Origin: Bacillota bacterium
GTDB taxonomy: Bacteria > Bacillota > Sulfobacillia > Symbiobacteriales > Symbiobacteriaceae
Direction: 5' to 3'
DNA length: 56,353 bases
NCBI GenBank assembly: GCA_023623185.1
Contig: JAMNXV010000013.1
Location: 1 to 56,353, forward strand
The notes under the pieces are model-generated. The model was given only the letters and a program-made list of their open reading frames with translations, ran no database searches and was not told where the DNA came from. Position numbers and translations under genes: made by a program. Numbering within the stretch: the first letter of the stretch is position 1; each line of letters starts with the position of its first letter. This document shows, piece after piece, positions 1-7,691 of the stretch.

Positions 1-73
1 ATGTGACGCGCAGTAGTGGTGCATGCGTGGCGCAGCGGTTGCGTATGTGATGCTCAGCAAGGAGGCGGCGTGC

Positions 74-1195
74 GTGAACGAGAGGAGATCCCAGCGGTTC
101 ACCGCGGTGCGGCAGGCCCTGCGGCAGCAGGGGATGGCGGCCGGCGTGGTGACCGCGCCGGTCAGCATGCGCTACCTGACGGGCTGGTCCAACCCCAGCA
201 AGCGGTTCGCCGGGCTGGTGATTCCGGCCGACGGTGATCCGACGCTTCTCCTGCCCGCCCTGGAGGTGGAGGAGGCGCGTTCCGCCTCTTCCATCCGGCT
301 GGTTGCGTGGCACGACGGCGAGGACCCCTTCGTCGCGCTGGCAGGGCTCCTGCGCGCGGCCGGGGCCGACAGCGGCCGCATTTCATTGGAGGAAGCCGAT
401 CTGCCTGTGGGCCAGCTGCGGCTCATGGCAGGCGCGCTGGGGCTGAAGCCCGCCGCCCTGATCGATGCAGCGGCCGACCTGACCCCCGTGCTCTCGGCCA
501 TGCGGGAGTGCAAGGACGAGGACGAGGTCGCCCTGATCCGGCAGGCCGCCGACATGCTGAACCCGGCCCTGGATGCCGCCCTGGCGTCGATCCGCCCGGG
601 CGTGACCGAGCGGGACATCGCCCGCGTCCTGGAGGAGGCCATGCTGGCGGCCGGGGCCGACGGGGTCGCCTTCGAGACGCACGTGCTGTTCGGGCCTGCA
701 TCTGCCCTGCCCCACGGCTCCACCGGCGGGCGTGTCCTTGAGCGGGGCCAGGTGGTGCTCATGGACTTCGGCGCGCAGTACCGGGGCTACCGCTCCGATA
801 TCACCCGCACTGTTTGCTGCGGGCCGTGGCCGGACGAACTGGCCCGAGTTTACGAGGTGGTGCTTGCGGCCAACCTCGCGGCGATCGCCGCCGTGAAGCC
901 CGGGGTTGCTCTAGACGAGGTTGACCGGGCCGCCCGGCGGGTGATCGAGGAGGCCGGATACGGCGAATACTTCATCCACCGCACCGGCCACGGCCTGGGG
1001 CTGGAGATCCACGAGGAGCCCTACGTGGTGGCCGGCAATGCGAAAGTGCTGCGCCCCGGCCACGTGATCACCATCGAGCCCGGCGTCTACCTGCCCGGCG
1101 TGGGCGGTGTGCGCATCGAAGACGATGTGGTGGTCACCGAAACCGGCTGCAGCGTGCTGACCAGCTGGACGAAGGAACGGCTGTCGGTGGGGTAG
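74..1195 (+). CDS. M24 family metallopeptidase (Xaa-Pro aminopeptidase/dipeptidase type)
   Basis: Probable cytosolic metallopeptidase that removes or splits N-terminal Xaa-Pro residues. It is 373 aa, with a creatinase-like N-terminal half and a C-terminal pita-bread catalytic half. The five metal ligands can be seen: the Asp in MDFGAQYRGYRSD, the Asp in SDITRT, the His in HRTGHGLGLEIH, the Glu in ITIEPGVY and the Glu in VRIEDDVV. I chose GTG at 74 because AAGGAGG lies 8 bases upstream; in-frame ATG codons at 23 and 50 have no comparable site. Family assignment is firm, but aminopeptidase cannot be separated from dipeptidase by eye. The next gene has its own promoter, so this one is probably transcribed separately. 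Confidence 0.88.
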   Translation: MNERRSQRFTAVRQALRQQGMAAGVVTAPVSMRYLTGWSNPSKRFAGLVIPADGDPTLLLPALEVEEARSASSIRLVAWHDGEDPFVALAGLLRAAGADSGRISLEEADLPVGQLRLMAGALGLKPAALIDAAADLTPVLSAMRECKDEDEVALIRQAADMLNPALDAALASIRPGVTERDIARVLEEAMLAAGADGVAFETHVLFGPASALPHGSTGGRVLERGQVVLMDFGAQYRGYRSDITRTVCCGPWPDELARVYEVVLAANLAAIAAVKPGVALDEVDRAARRVIEEAGYGEYFIHRTGHGLGLEIHEEPYVVAGNAKVLRPGHVITIEPGVYLPGVGGVRIEDDVVVTETGCSVLTSWTKERLSVG

Positions 1196-1225
1196 TCTGA
1201 CGGGCGTCCGCGCTCTGGAAAGGGG

Positions 1226-1255
1226 TTGACGAGCGCGGCGTTTCGGGTTTAGGAT
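1226..1255 (+). promoter_or_regulatory. Sigma-A type promoter of the copper chaperone gene
   Basis: TTGACG (1226-1231), an 18-base spacer and TAGGAT (1250-1255). The predicted start of transcription falls just before the palindrome at 1269-1285. Confidence 0.6.
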
Positions 1256-1268
1256 GGTTTCAGAACCC

Positions 1269-1285
1269 GTACCCCGTAGGGGTAC
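1269..1285. promoter_or_regulatory. CsoR-like copper operator
   Basis: A perfect dyad, GTACCCCGTAGGGGTAC, with 7-bp arms and a 3-bp centre. It lies between the predicted -10 and the copZ start. G/C-rich inverted repeats flanked by TA are typical of CsoR-family operators, and these control copZ/copA genes. The csoR gene itself is not in this window. Confidence 0.6.
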
Positions 1286-1315
1286 ACTCATGTGCAGAGG
1301 GAGCGTGTGAAGCGG

Positions 1316-1510
1316 ATGACCACGGTCAAGATCGCCGGAATGAGCTGCGGCCACTGCGTGATGGGCGTGAAGAAGGCCCTCTCGTCCATCCCGGGCATCG
1401 AGAACCTGGAGGTTGAGATCGGCGAGGCCCGGTTTGAGGGCAACGCGGACATCGAAGCGGTGAAGCGCGCGATCGAGGAAGAGGGTTACGAGGTCGTGGA
1501 GGTCGCCTGA
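1316..1510 (+). CDS. copZ: Copper chaperone, HMA domain
   Basis: A 64-aa single heavy-metal-associated domain. It begins MTTVKIAGMSCGHC, which carries the CxxC pair that binds Cu(I), and continues with the usual beta-alpha-beta-beta-alpha-beta pattern to the end. It should carry Cu(I) in the cytosol to a CopA-type ATPase or to the CsoR repressor. I chose ATG 1316; GTG 1307 is also in frame, and GAGGGAG upstream could serve either. The CsoR-like operator in front supports copper-regulated expression. A 12-bp hairpin (1544-1570) follows the gene. Confidence 0.88.
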   Translation: MTTVKIAGMSCGHCVMGVKKALSSIPGIENLEVEIGEARFEGNADIEAVKRAIEEEGYEVVEVA

Positions 1511-1543
1511 CCGGCGGCCTGCAAACCGAATCGAAAGACGGCC

Positions 1544-1570
1544 GGGCCCGGTGGTATAACCACCGGGCCC
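1544..1570 (+). terminator. Hairpin after copZ
   Basis: A perfect 12-bp stem (GGGCCCGGTGGT and its complement) around a 3-base ATA loop. No strong T-run follows, so termination is likely but not certain. The first long repeat array starts just downstream. Confidence 0.6.
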
Positions 1571-1620
1571 TCAAGCGTTGTCGGCGGTTGCCGGCCGGGG
1601 GTCCGAGGTTCGGCGCCGTT

Positions 1621-2757
1621 TCACTTCCGGTTCGCTGCCCAGGTCGAAAACTTACGGTTCCAAGTAGGCGGAGTATCCGCGATTGGTCCAACCCCCGTCC
1701 CGTGGGTGCGTTACGTCAACCTGCGAGCCGACTTATGTCACCACGACTGCACTCGGCGGCGGGCTCTGGGGCCACGGTCGTCCGTGAGCGCCTTGACTCT
1801 GTCTCCGCCATCTCGGAACCGTCGCTTTTTCACTTCCGCCCCCGGACCCGAAGTCGAAAACTTACGGTTCCCAGTCGGGGGAGTACCCGGGATCGGTCCG
1901 ATCCCCGCCCCGTGGCGCGTCAGGTCAACCTGGTAGCCGACTTATGTCACCTAGACCATGCTCGTCGGCGGGGCTCTGGGGCCACGGTCGGCAGTGCGAG
2001 CCTTTGACCCCGTTTCCGCCATCTTGGAACCGTAGCTTTTTGACTTCCGTCCCCGGGACCCAAGTCGAAAACTTGCGGTTCACAGCCTGAGGACCGTCGG
2101 GAATCCCTGAGGCACGCCAGGCCGCAGCGTTACGTCAACCTGCGAGCCGACTTATGTCACCGCGACTGCACTCGGCGGCCGGGCTCAGCGGCCACGGTCG
2201 GCAGTGCGAGCCTTTGACCCCGTTTCCGCCAGGTCGCAACCGCAGCCTTTTCACTTCCGCCTCAGGTCGCAAGTCGAAAACTGACGGTTCCCAGTCTGGG
2301 GAGTACCGGCGAGCGGTCCAATCGCCGCCCCGTAGGCGCGTTACGTCAACCTACGAGCCGCTCTATGTCACCCAGACCGTGTTCGGCGGCAATACCCTGG
2401 CGCCACGGACAGCCGTGTGAGCTCTTGACCCCGTCTCCGCCAGGTCGCAACCGCAGCTTATTCACTTCAGCCTCCGGCTGCAAGTCGAAAACATGCGGTT
2501 CCGACTCGGGGGAACAACGGGAGTCCCGCAGGATCCCGCCAGGTTGCCGCGTTATGTCAATCTACGACCCGGCTCGTTCACCAGGACCACGCATGAATGC
2601 GGCGCTCGTGCCCCCCGGGGCGGCCACGCCGCACCCGAGCCCGATCGCAGGCCTCGTAGACCCGCAACTTTTCCACCTTCACCCGTGCCGCCGAGTCGAA
2701 CCCGTGCGGTGCCGGCCACCCAGCATGCGAACACACCAGACGCGCTGTCTCCGCAAA
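1621..2757 (+). repeat. Tandem array 1 of the ~210-bp intergenic repeat family (five clear units plus a decayed one)
   Basis: No credible gene lies in this 1.2-kb gap between convergent genes. The core AAGTCGAAAAC recurs near 1641, 1851, 2062, 2271, 2482 and (decayed) 2693, a regular 209-211 bp period. Each unit also carries TTTTTCACTTCCGCC before that core and GCGTTACGTCAACCT(A/G)CGAGCC after it, then a GGCTCTGGGGCCACGG-like block. Between the two cores is a unit-specific hairpin, such as GGATCGGTCCGATCC. The array ends with CCAGCATGCGAACACACCAG, shortly before a terminator. Short open frames here follow the repeat and are not genes. Function unknown. Confidence 0.85.
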
Positions 2758-2759
2758 AG

Positions 2760-2790
2760 CTGAGGCCCGGTGGAGTGACCACCGGGCCTC
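2760..2790. terminator. Hairpin terminator at the end of array 1
   Basis: The stem CTGAGGCCCGGTGG / CCACCGGGCCTCAG with loop AGTGA lies just beyond the stop of the leftward gene at 2802. It probably terminates that gene and could act in both directions. Confidence 0.65.
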
Positions 2791-2801
2791 AGCGCATTTC
2801 C

Positions 2802-3653
2802 TCAAGCCTCCACATGAACCGGCACCCGCAGCGGCCGGAAATCGGCCCGAAGGCGGCGCAGCGCGTCAATCCAGACCACCTCGCCCTCCTGCACCAGGGC
2901 CACGGGGTACTCGGCCTCCCGCAGGAACTGGCTCACCCGCGGGTCTTCCAGCGACGCCGCGATCCTCGGATCATCGCGCTTGAAGAAAGTCTCCAGCACC
3001 ACGCGGCGGCCGCGGCGCCACCGGCCGAACTCCACGGTGTGCGGGGTCTCTGCCACGTAGCGCCAGCTGCTGAACCAGGGCACCACCCGCGCCCGCAGGC
3101 TGCCTGCGCGCAGCAGCCCGTGCAGGAGCCGCCGCGCCGTCAGGTGCCGCTTGGCCACGTAGAGCCACATGGCCGCGAACGAGGCGCCCACCCACCGGGC
3201 CGGCAGCACGCCGGCTTCCGCACCGACCGCAGGCACGCCCAGCAGCAGCAGGATCCAGGGGTCCGTGATGTGCAGAATGCCCAGCTCCACGGTGCGCGGG
3301 CTGAGCGGCCAGAAGGGACGGGCGCCGAACAGGTTGAGGCAGTCCACCGCCAGGTGGGCCAGGGCCCCCAGCAGGGTCCAGACAAACAAGGGAGCGAGGG
3401 CCGTCCCGGGAAAGGCGGCCCGGAGCACAAACGCTGAGGCCGCGGACAGCGCCGCTGCGCCGAACAGGGTGTGGGTGTAGGTGCGGTGCAGCTGAATGCC
3501 GCGCCGCAGGAGGAGGCTCAGGGGCACATCCACGTCTGGCAGGGAGTTGCCCAGGAACGCGGCCCAGTAAACGGCAGGGCCGGCTTCCGGCGACACCGCC
3601 GCAGCCAGCGCACCCATGGCATGCCCCATCAGGACATGGGTAACCGAGTCCAC
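2802..3653 (-). CDS. DUF457/YdjM-type membrane-bound metal-dependent hydrolase
   Basis: A 283-aa protein with several hydrophobic N-terminal segments. It shows the family's features: a start like MDSVTHVLMGHAMG, a GNSLPDVDVP segment and the His motif HRTYTHTLFG. Members are predicted inner-membrane metal-dependent hydrolases, and their substrate is not established. GTG 3653 is preferred because GGAG lies 8 bases upstream. A GTG at 3662 would leave no room for a ribosome binding site. The C-terminal third is soluble and lacks a recognised motif. It stands alone, convergent with repeat array 1. Confidence 0.75.
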   Translation of the reverse strand: MDSVTHVLMGHAMGALAAAVSPEAGPAVYWAAFLGNSLPDVDVPLSLLLRRGIQLHRTYTHTLFGAAALSAASAFVLRAAFPGTALAPLFVWTLLGALAHLAVDCLNLFGARPFWPLSPRTVELGILHITDPWILLLLGVPAVGAEAGVLPARWVGASFAAMWLYVAKRHLTARRLLHGLLRAGSLRARVVPWFSSWRYVAETPHTVEFGRWRRGRRVVLETFFKRDDPRIAASLEDPRVSQFLREAEYPVALVQEGEVVWIDALRRLRADFRPLRVPVHVEA

Positions 3654-3765
3654 GGACAACACTCCGATCGTGATGATAGATCATTTCAATTGTAAGAGGG
3701 GGCAGCCTGGCCGCGCCATGATCAATTCCTGGGTGTCGCGGCGGCTGGGCGCCGCAGGGCGGGGC

Positions 3766-3802
3766 TTGACAGCGTTGGGTCTGCACGGTATCTTAATACC
3801 GT
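3766..3802 (+). promoter_or_regulatory. Strong promoter with operator-like dyad over the -10
   Basis: TTGACA (3766-3771), a 17-base spacer and TATCTT (3789-3794). The dyad ACGGTAT-CTTA-ATACCGT (3785-3802) overlaps the -10, and a second half-dyad ATACCGTACCGGGTAT follows at once. This layout suggests repression by an unidentified dimeric regulator. Confidence 0.6.
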
Positions 3803-4003
3803 ACCGGGTATGGAGTAAGCGAAGGGTGGGAAGCCGGTGGATCGGCGTGACCAGACCTGCACCAGCGGAACCTGAGGCGCGCCCAGGAAGGGCAGGCGTG
3901 GCCTGCCGCCGGTGTGACCCGGGGTTATCGTGTGGCTCCTGGTAGGAGCCCTGTGGCTGTTGCAGTCGTTCTTCCAGAGATGATTCGAGAGAGGTGAAGA
4001 CGG
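3803..4003 (+). other. ~200-nt leader or intergenic region before the zinc-ribbon gene
   Basis: No gene is visible between the promoter at 3766-3794 and the GTG at 4004. The region holds several GC-rich inverted repeats, the clearest being GGCTCCTGGTAGGAGCC near 3935-3951. A segment reading GGGAAGCCGGTGG resembles a piece of a cobalamin riboswitch, but the B12 box is absent. I cannot assign an RNA family. Confidence 0.35.
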
Positions 4004-4192
4004 GTGCCGTTTTATCGCTTTGAATGCGAGAAGTGCGGTCACCGGTTCGAGGAGCTGGTGTCTTACAGCAAGCGCAGCGAGGTGACCTGTCCGACCTGCT
4101 CGGGCAGCACTCGGGTGCTGGTCTCCGCCCCTGCTGCGCAGGTGAGTGGCTCCGGGTCTTCGACCTCCGCCCCCGTGCCGCGCTTCACCTGA
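4004..4192 (+). CDS. FmdB-family small zinc-ribbon protein
   Basis: A 62-aa protein beginning MPFYRFECEKCGHRFEEL, with a second pair CPTC at about residue 30. This is the two-CxxC zinc ribbon of the FmdB/CxxC_CxxC_SSSS family. The tail is rich in Ser, Ala and Pro. FmdB was described as a putative regulator of formamidase and amidase genes; most members are uncharacterised. The GTG start has GAGAGGTGAAG upstream. It is a single-gene unit with a strong promoter in front and a terminator behind. Confidence 0.75.
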   Translation: MPFYRFECEKCGHRFEELVSYSKRSEVTCPTCSGSTRVLVSAPAAQVSGSGSSTSAPVPRFT

Positions 4193-4237
4193 GCAGGCTG
4201 CTGACATATCGGGCCGTGCGCCCGATCTCGGAAACAG

Positions 4238-4268
4238 CGAGGCCCCTGGCAAACGGCCAGGGGCCTCG
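4238..4268. terminator. Bidirectional hairpin terminator between convergent genes
   Basis: A perfect 13-bp stem (CGAGGCCCCTGGC with its complement, loop AAACG) between the zinc-ribbon gene and the leftward regulator gene. Confidence 0.8.
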
Positions 4269-4270
4269 AC

Positions 4271-7200
4271 TTATTCCACGCCGCCCTCGCTGGCGATGGC
4301 GAGCCTCAGGAGCGACTCGGTGACCGGCGATGGTGCGACGCCCAGGTGGGCTGCCAGGGCTGCCTTGCAGGCCCTGTACTGATGGCGCACCCTGTCGGTC
4401 TGGCCAGCTCCGAGATAGATGCGCATCAGGGCCTGATGGGTGGGCTCGTGGTACTCCTCGATGGCGAGCCGGCGCTGGAAGATCTGAATCGCCTTTTCGG
4501 GAGAGGCCGCGTTGAGCCAGTAATAGTAGCCGAGCCAGTCCAGCGCCTCTGTGCAGCGTTGCCGCCAGAGGTCGCGCAGGTCGCCGAGCGCGTACGGGTC
4601 ATCGGCCAGCAAGTCGCCCTTGTAGAGCCGGCACGCCTCCTCCAGAAGGCGCGCGGCCTCCTCCAGGCGGCCCGCGGCGCGGGCGGCATCCGCCTGCTGC
4701 AGCGCCGTGCGGAACCGGTCAAGATCCGCCGATACTTCCGGCTGCCGGCTGAACCAGATCAGGCCGCCCTCCGCCTGGATGTAGCGTGACCGGACCCTGC
4801 CGCCCAGATGCGGCTCCAGCAACCGGCGCAGGTGGTGGAGGGAGACCCGCAGCGACGTGGCGGCGGCGCTGGGGCTCAGGTCGGGCCAGAGCCGCTCGAT
4901 GATCTGCTCCCGCGGCAGCGGGCCGTCGTGCGCAAGCAGGAGGGCCAGGAGCTCACCGCTCTTGCGCCGCTTCAGCGCCCGCACGTCCACGGGGGTGTCG
5001 CCGAGTTTGACGGCCACGTGGCCGAGCAGCTGGATGGTCACCGGCGTCGGCCCCGAGGCCAGCACAGCCACCCGCTGGCGCTGCTCCGCGGTCAGCAGTG
5101 CGCCGAGCGCGGCCCTTCCGGCCTCGTCAGGCAGGGCCTGCCACGCGGCCGGAAGGGCGCGCAGCTCGCTGCCTGACAGCGCGATCCCCTGCTGCCGGAC
5201 CGCCGGAGGGAGTTCCTCGGCCATGCGCCGGATCAGGTTCAGACAGTAATCCGGCTCTACCTCGTACGCCAGGCCGTAGATGACCACGGCGAGGGCCAGG
5301 TGCCACTCGTGGAGCACGAAGAAGTCGGCCCCGCGCCGCCGGCACTCGACCAGCCCCTGCTGCAGGGTCTGCACGGCCTCCGGCCGCGACTCGGAGCGGC
5401 TGATGCGAAACCGGGCCACCGCAAGGCTGAGCGTGAGGAGCACTCGCTCCAGGGCCGTGGCCTGCCCTTCGGGCGAGGCCAGGCCTTGCTCCGCAACCTG
5501 CGCGGCGGCGTGCGCGTCGCTTGTGGAGAACAGGTGGAGCAGGACCGCCTCCAGGCGGGCGGGGACGCGCGTGTGCCCGTGATCAAAGCCGGCGGCCACC
5601 TGCAGCGCCTCGTCGACGAAAGGCGCGGCCACCGACGCCTGGCCCGCCAGCCGGTAGAGCGACGCCAGCGCAACGGTGAGCCACGCGCGGAGGTGCGGAA
5701 GGTCGAGCTCCTCCACCAGCGCGTTTGCGGTGGGCGCCAGCGCCGCCGCCTCCGCGAACTCACCCAGGCGTATGTGGGCGTAGAGCAGGCAGAGGAGGGC
5801 GTACGCCCTGCGCATCGCCCGCCGGGACGCCGTGGCGAGTGGCCGGCTCAGGCGGCACGCGTCGCGGAACCGGCCCACCTCGATGTACGCCCAGGCCAGG
5901 TTCAGACCCGTCTCGTGTTCCGGCAGGCCGGCGGAGCGCAGCGCGTGGGTCGAGCGCTCCAGCAGCCTGAGGCCGCTGCGGTAGTCGCCCCGGCGAACCC
6001 GCACGAGCCCCAGCATATCCGAAACCTCGGCCTCGCCGATGAGGTCGCCGGCTTCCACGTAGAGCGCGAGTGCCCGGCGCAACTCCGCCTCGACACCCTC
6101 GGAGCCCGCCCCGGCTATGAAGGCCAGCCCCGCACGCTTCAGGGCCAGGAGGGCGGCATCGTGCCGGAACCGGGGCACCAGGGTCTCGGCTGCTCGGTTC
6201 AGCTGCGCCTCGCTTTCGTCGAAGTCCTGGACCAGAAAATGCGCGTCGCTCAGCAGAACCCTGGCATAGAAGACGCCGCGCAGATCTCCGGCACGGTGGA
6301 AAGCCTGCAGGGCCAGCCGGCCCATGCCCAGCGCCCGTTCGGCCTGGCCGGTGCTCATCAGGTAGCGGGCTTCGCACAGGGCCAACCAGGGATACTGGGC
6401 CTTCTGCGACGGCGGCAGCTGCTGGACCACACGGCTCAGCCGGCCGGGCTCGGGGTCTGTGAGCCAGCCCGGCACCAGGCACTGCCGGCTCAGCCGGTTC
6501 AGGACCTCTGCCCCCCGTGCCCGCAGGTGCTCCAGCAGGAAGCGTTGAAGTAATGGGTGGTAGCGGTACGCCCCCGGAGCCACCGGGAGGAGAAGCCGGC
6601 AGACCCGGGTCAGCTGGTTCAGCATCTGCTCGCCGTCTTGCCGGCCCAGAATGGCCTCGCACGCCGCGGGCGTCACCACGTCGAGGATGGCGCTCTCCTC
6701 CATGAACGACCGGAAGCGCGGCTCGAGGCCGGCCACCACCTCGTCGGTGAGGTAGGCGATCAGGTCCTGCGGCAGGGGCGTGGCCAGGTCATCTGCAGTG
6801 GGGATGGCAGACAGCCCCCCGGCCCGGAGGGCGGCGGTGGCGAGCAGGACCAGGGCCGCGGGCCAGCCCTCGGTCAGCTGTTCCACCCGGTCCAGCACCC
6901 CGGCGGAAGGCGGCTCACCCGTGAGCGCGGCCAGCCATGCGGCGGCCTCTTCCCGGGAGAAGCGGAGATCTGGTTCGGCCACCTCCAGGGCGGCCTGGCT
7001 CACCTTCAGCCGGGCGGTCGGAAAGGGCAGGGCGCTGCGCGAGCAGATGAAGAAGTGCGTCCGCCTGCCTGCAGCCTCCACCAGCCGGCCGATCAGTTCG
7101 GCGAGCGGTGAGTTCCGGGGAACCCGGCCGAGGTCGTCGAGTACGATCAGATGGTCGCCGGCGATGGCGTTCAGGTCGGAGAGCAGGAGGGGGAGAGGGT

Positions 7201-7498
7201 CGTCGGGGAGCCGGCCGCCGTCGAGGGCGCGCAGGAGCGAAGCCCCGCCGCCCAGTTCCCGGGCGGTTCCCCGGGCCAGCCGGTGGAGGAACTGGCGCCA
7301 TCCCATCTCGGCGGGCCTTTCCAGCCAGAGGGCGGGGATCTCTGTCTCCCGCACAAACTCCGCGAGCGCAGTCGTCTTGCCGTACCCCGGGGCGGCCAGG
7401 AGCACCGTCAGGCGCCGGGAGAGCCCCTCGCGCAGCAGGGCGGTGAGCCGCGGCCGCGGCAGCCTGATGCGGGCGGTCCGTAGCTCTTGAGTCTTCAC
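4271..7498 (-). CDS. Large STAND-ATPase transcriptional activator with C-terminal BTAD domain
   Basis: A 1075-aa regulator. Near the N terminus is a Walker A motif, LLAAPGYGKTTAL, followed by HLIVLDDLGR as the likely Walker B. This is a MalT-like NTPase module. The middle (about residues 350-750) is rich in Ala/Leu helices of TPR type. After about residue 840 comes a winged-helix SARP-like segment (RKSGELLALLLAHDGPLPRE) and a bacterial transcriptional activator domain to the end. Such proteins usually bind an effector through the repeats and switch on nearby genes with ATP. GTG 7498 is chosen because GAGGGGGG lies 5 bases upstream. It diverges from methionine gamma-lyase, a plausible but unproven target. 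Confidence 0.8.
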   Translation of the reverse strand: MKTQELRTARIRLPRPRLTALLREGLSRRLTVLLAAPGYGKTTALAEFVRETEIPALWLERPAEMGWRQFLHRLARGTARELGGGASLLRALDGGRLPDDPLPLLLSDLNAIAGDHLIVLDDLGRVPRNSPLAELIGRLVEAAGRRTHFFICSRSALPFPTARLKVSQAALEVAEPDLRFSREEAAAWLAALTGEPPSAGVLDRVEQLTEGWPAALVLLATAALRAGGLSAIPTADDLATPLPQDLIAYLTDEVVAGLEPRFRSFMEESAILDVVTPAACEAILGRQDGEQMLNQLTRVCRLLLPVAPGAYRYHPLLQRFLLEHLRARGAEVLNRLSRQCLVPGWLTDPEPGRLSRVVQQLPPSQKAQYPWLALCEARYLMSTGQAERALGMGRLALQAFHRAGDLRGVFYARVLLSDAHFLVQDFDESEAQLNRAAETLVPRFRHDAALLALKRAGLAFIAGAGSEGVEAELRRALALYVEAGDLIGEAEVSDMLGLVRVRRGDYRSGLRLLERSTHALRSAGLPEHETGLNLAWAYIEVGRFRDACRLSRPLATASRRAMRRAYALLCLLYAHIRLGEFAEAAALAPTANALVEELDLPHLRAWLTVALASLYRLAGQASVAAPFVDEALQVAAGFDHGHTRVPARLEAVLLHLFSTSDAHAAAQVAEQGLASPEGQATALERVLLTLSLAVARFRISRSESRPEAVQTLQQGLVECRRRGADFFVLHEWHLALAVVIYGLAYEVEPDYCLNLIRRMAEELPPAVRQQGIALSGSELRALPAAWQALPDEAGRAALGALLTAEQRQRVAVLASGPTPVTIQLLGHVAVKLGDTPVDVRALKRRKSGELLALLLAHDGPLPREQIIERLWPDLSPSAAATSLRVSLHHLRRLLEPHLGGRVRSRYIQAEGGLIWFSRQPEVSADLDRFRTALQQADAARAAGRLEEAARLLEEACRLYKGDLLADDPYALGDLRDLWRQRCTEALDWLGYYYWLNAASPEKAIQIFQRRLAIEEYHEPTHQALMRIYLGAGQTDRVRHQYRACKAALAAHLGVAPSPVTESLLRLAIASEGGVE

Positions 7499-7574
7499 GT
7501 CGACCCCCCTCGCAATCCGGGATGACGAACACCAGGTGTCCGCGAGCACGTCCGCGGTAATCTATCACAAAAAT

Positions 7575-7580
7575 ATTATA
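7575..7580 (-). promoter_or_regulatory. Probable -10 box of the BTAD regulator
   Basis: On the minus strand the sequence reads TATAAT inside an unusually AT-rich island, about 80 bases before the start codon. No good -35 is seen 17 bases upstream, which would fit an activator-dependent promoter. The rest of the 193-base divergent gap shows nothing else I recognise. Confidence 0.4.
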
Positions 7581-7691
7581 GTCAGATTATCGCCGTCTGA
7601 GCATATCCGGAAGCACACCGTCTGGCCCTGCTCACCGCCTCGCCGCCTTGGCATAGGCATATAAGAACGGTTCGAACGGAGGTGCTCCCCG

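Noticed and set aside
1621-2757. CRISPR array
   Set aside because: The period is about 210 bp and conserved blocks alternate with related, not unique, sequence. No cas genes are near.
2493-3437. A 314-codon open frame on the plus strand over the end of array 1 and the DUF457 gene
   Set aside because: It starts inside a repeat unit and runs antisense through a gene with clear family motifs.
3803-3960. Cobalamin riboswitch before the FmdB-like gene
   Set aside because: GGGAAGCCGGTG matches one segment, but the B12 box and the CGCAACTGT segment are missing.
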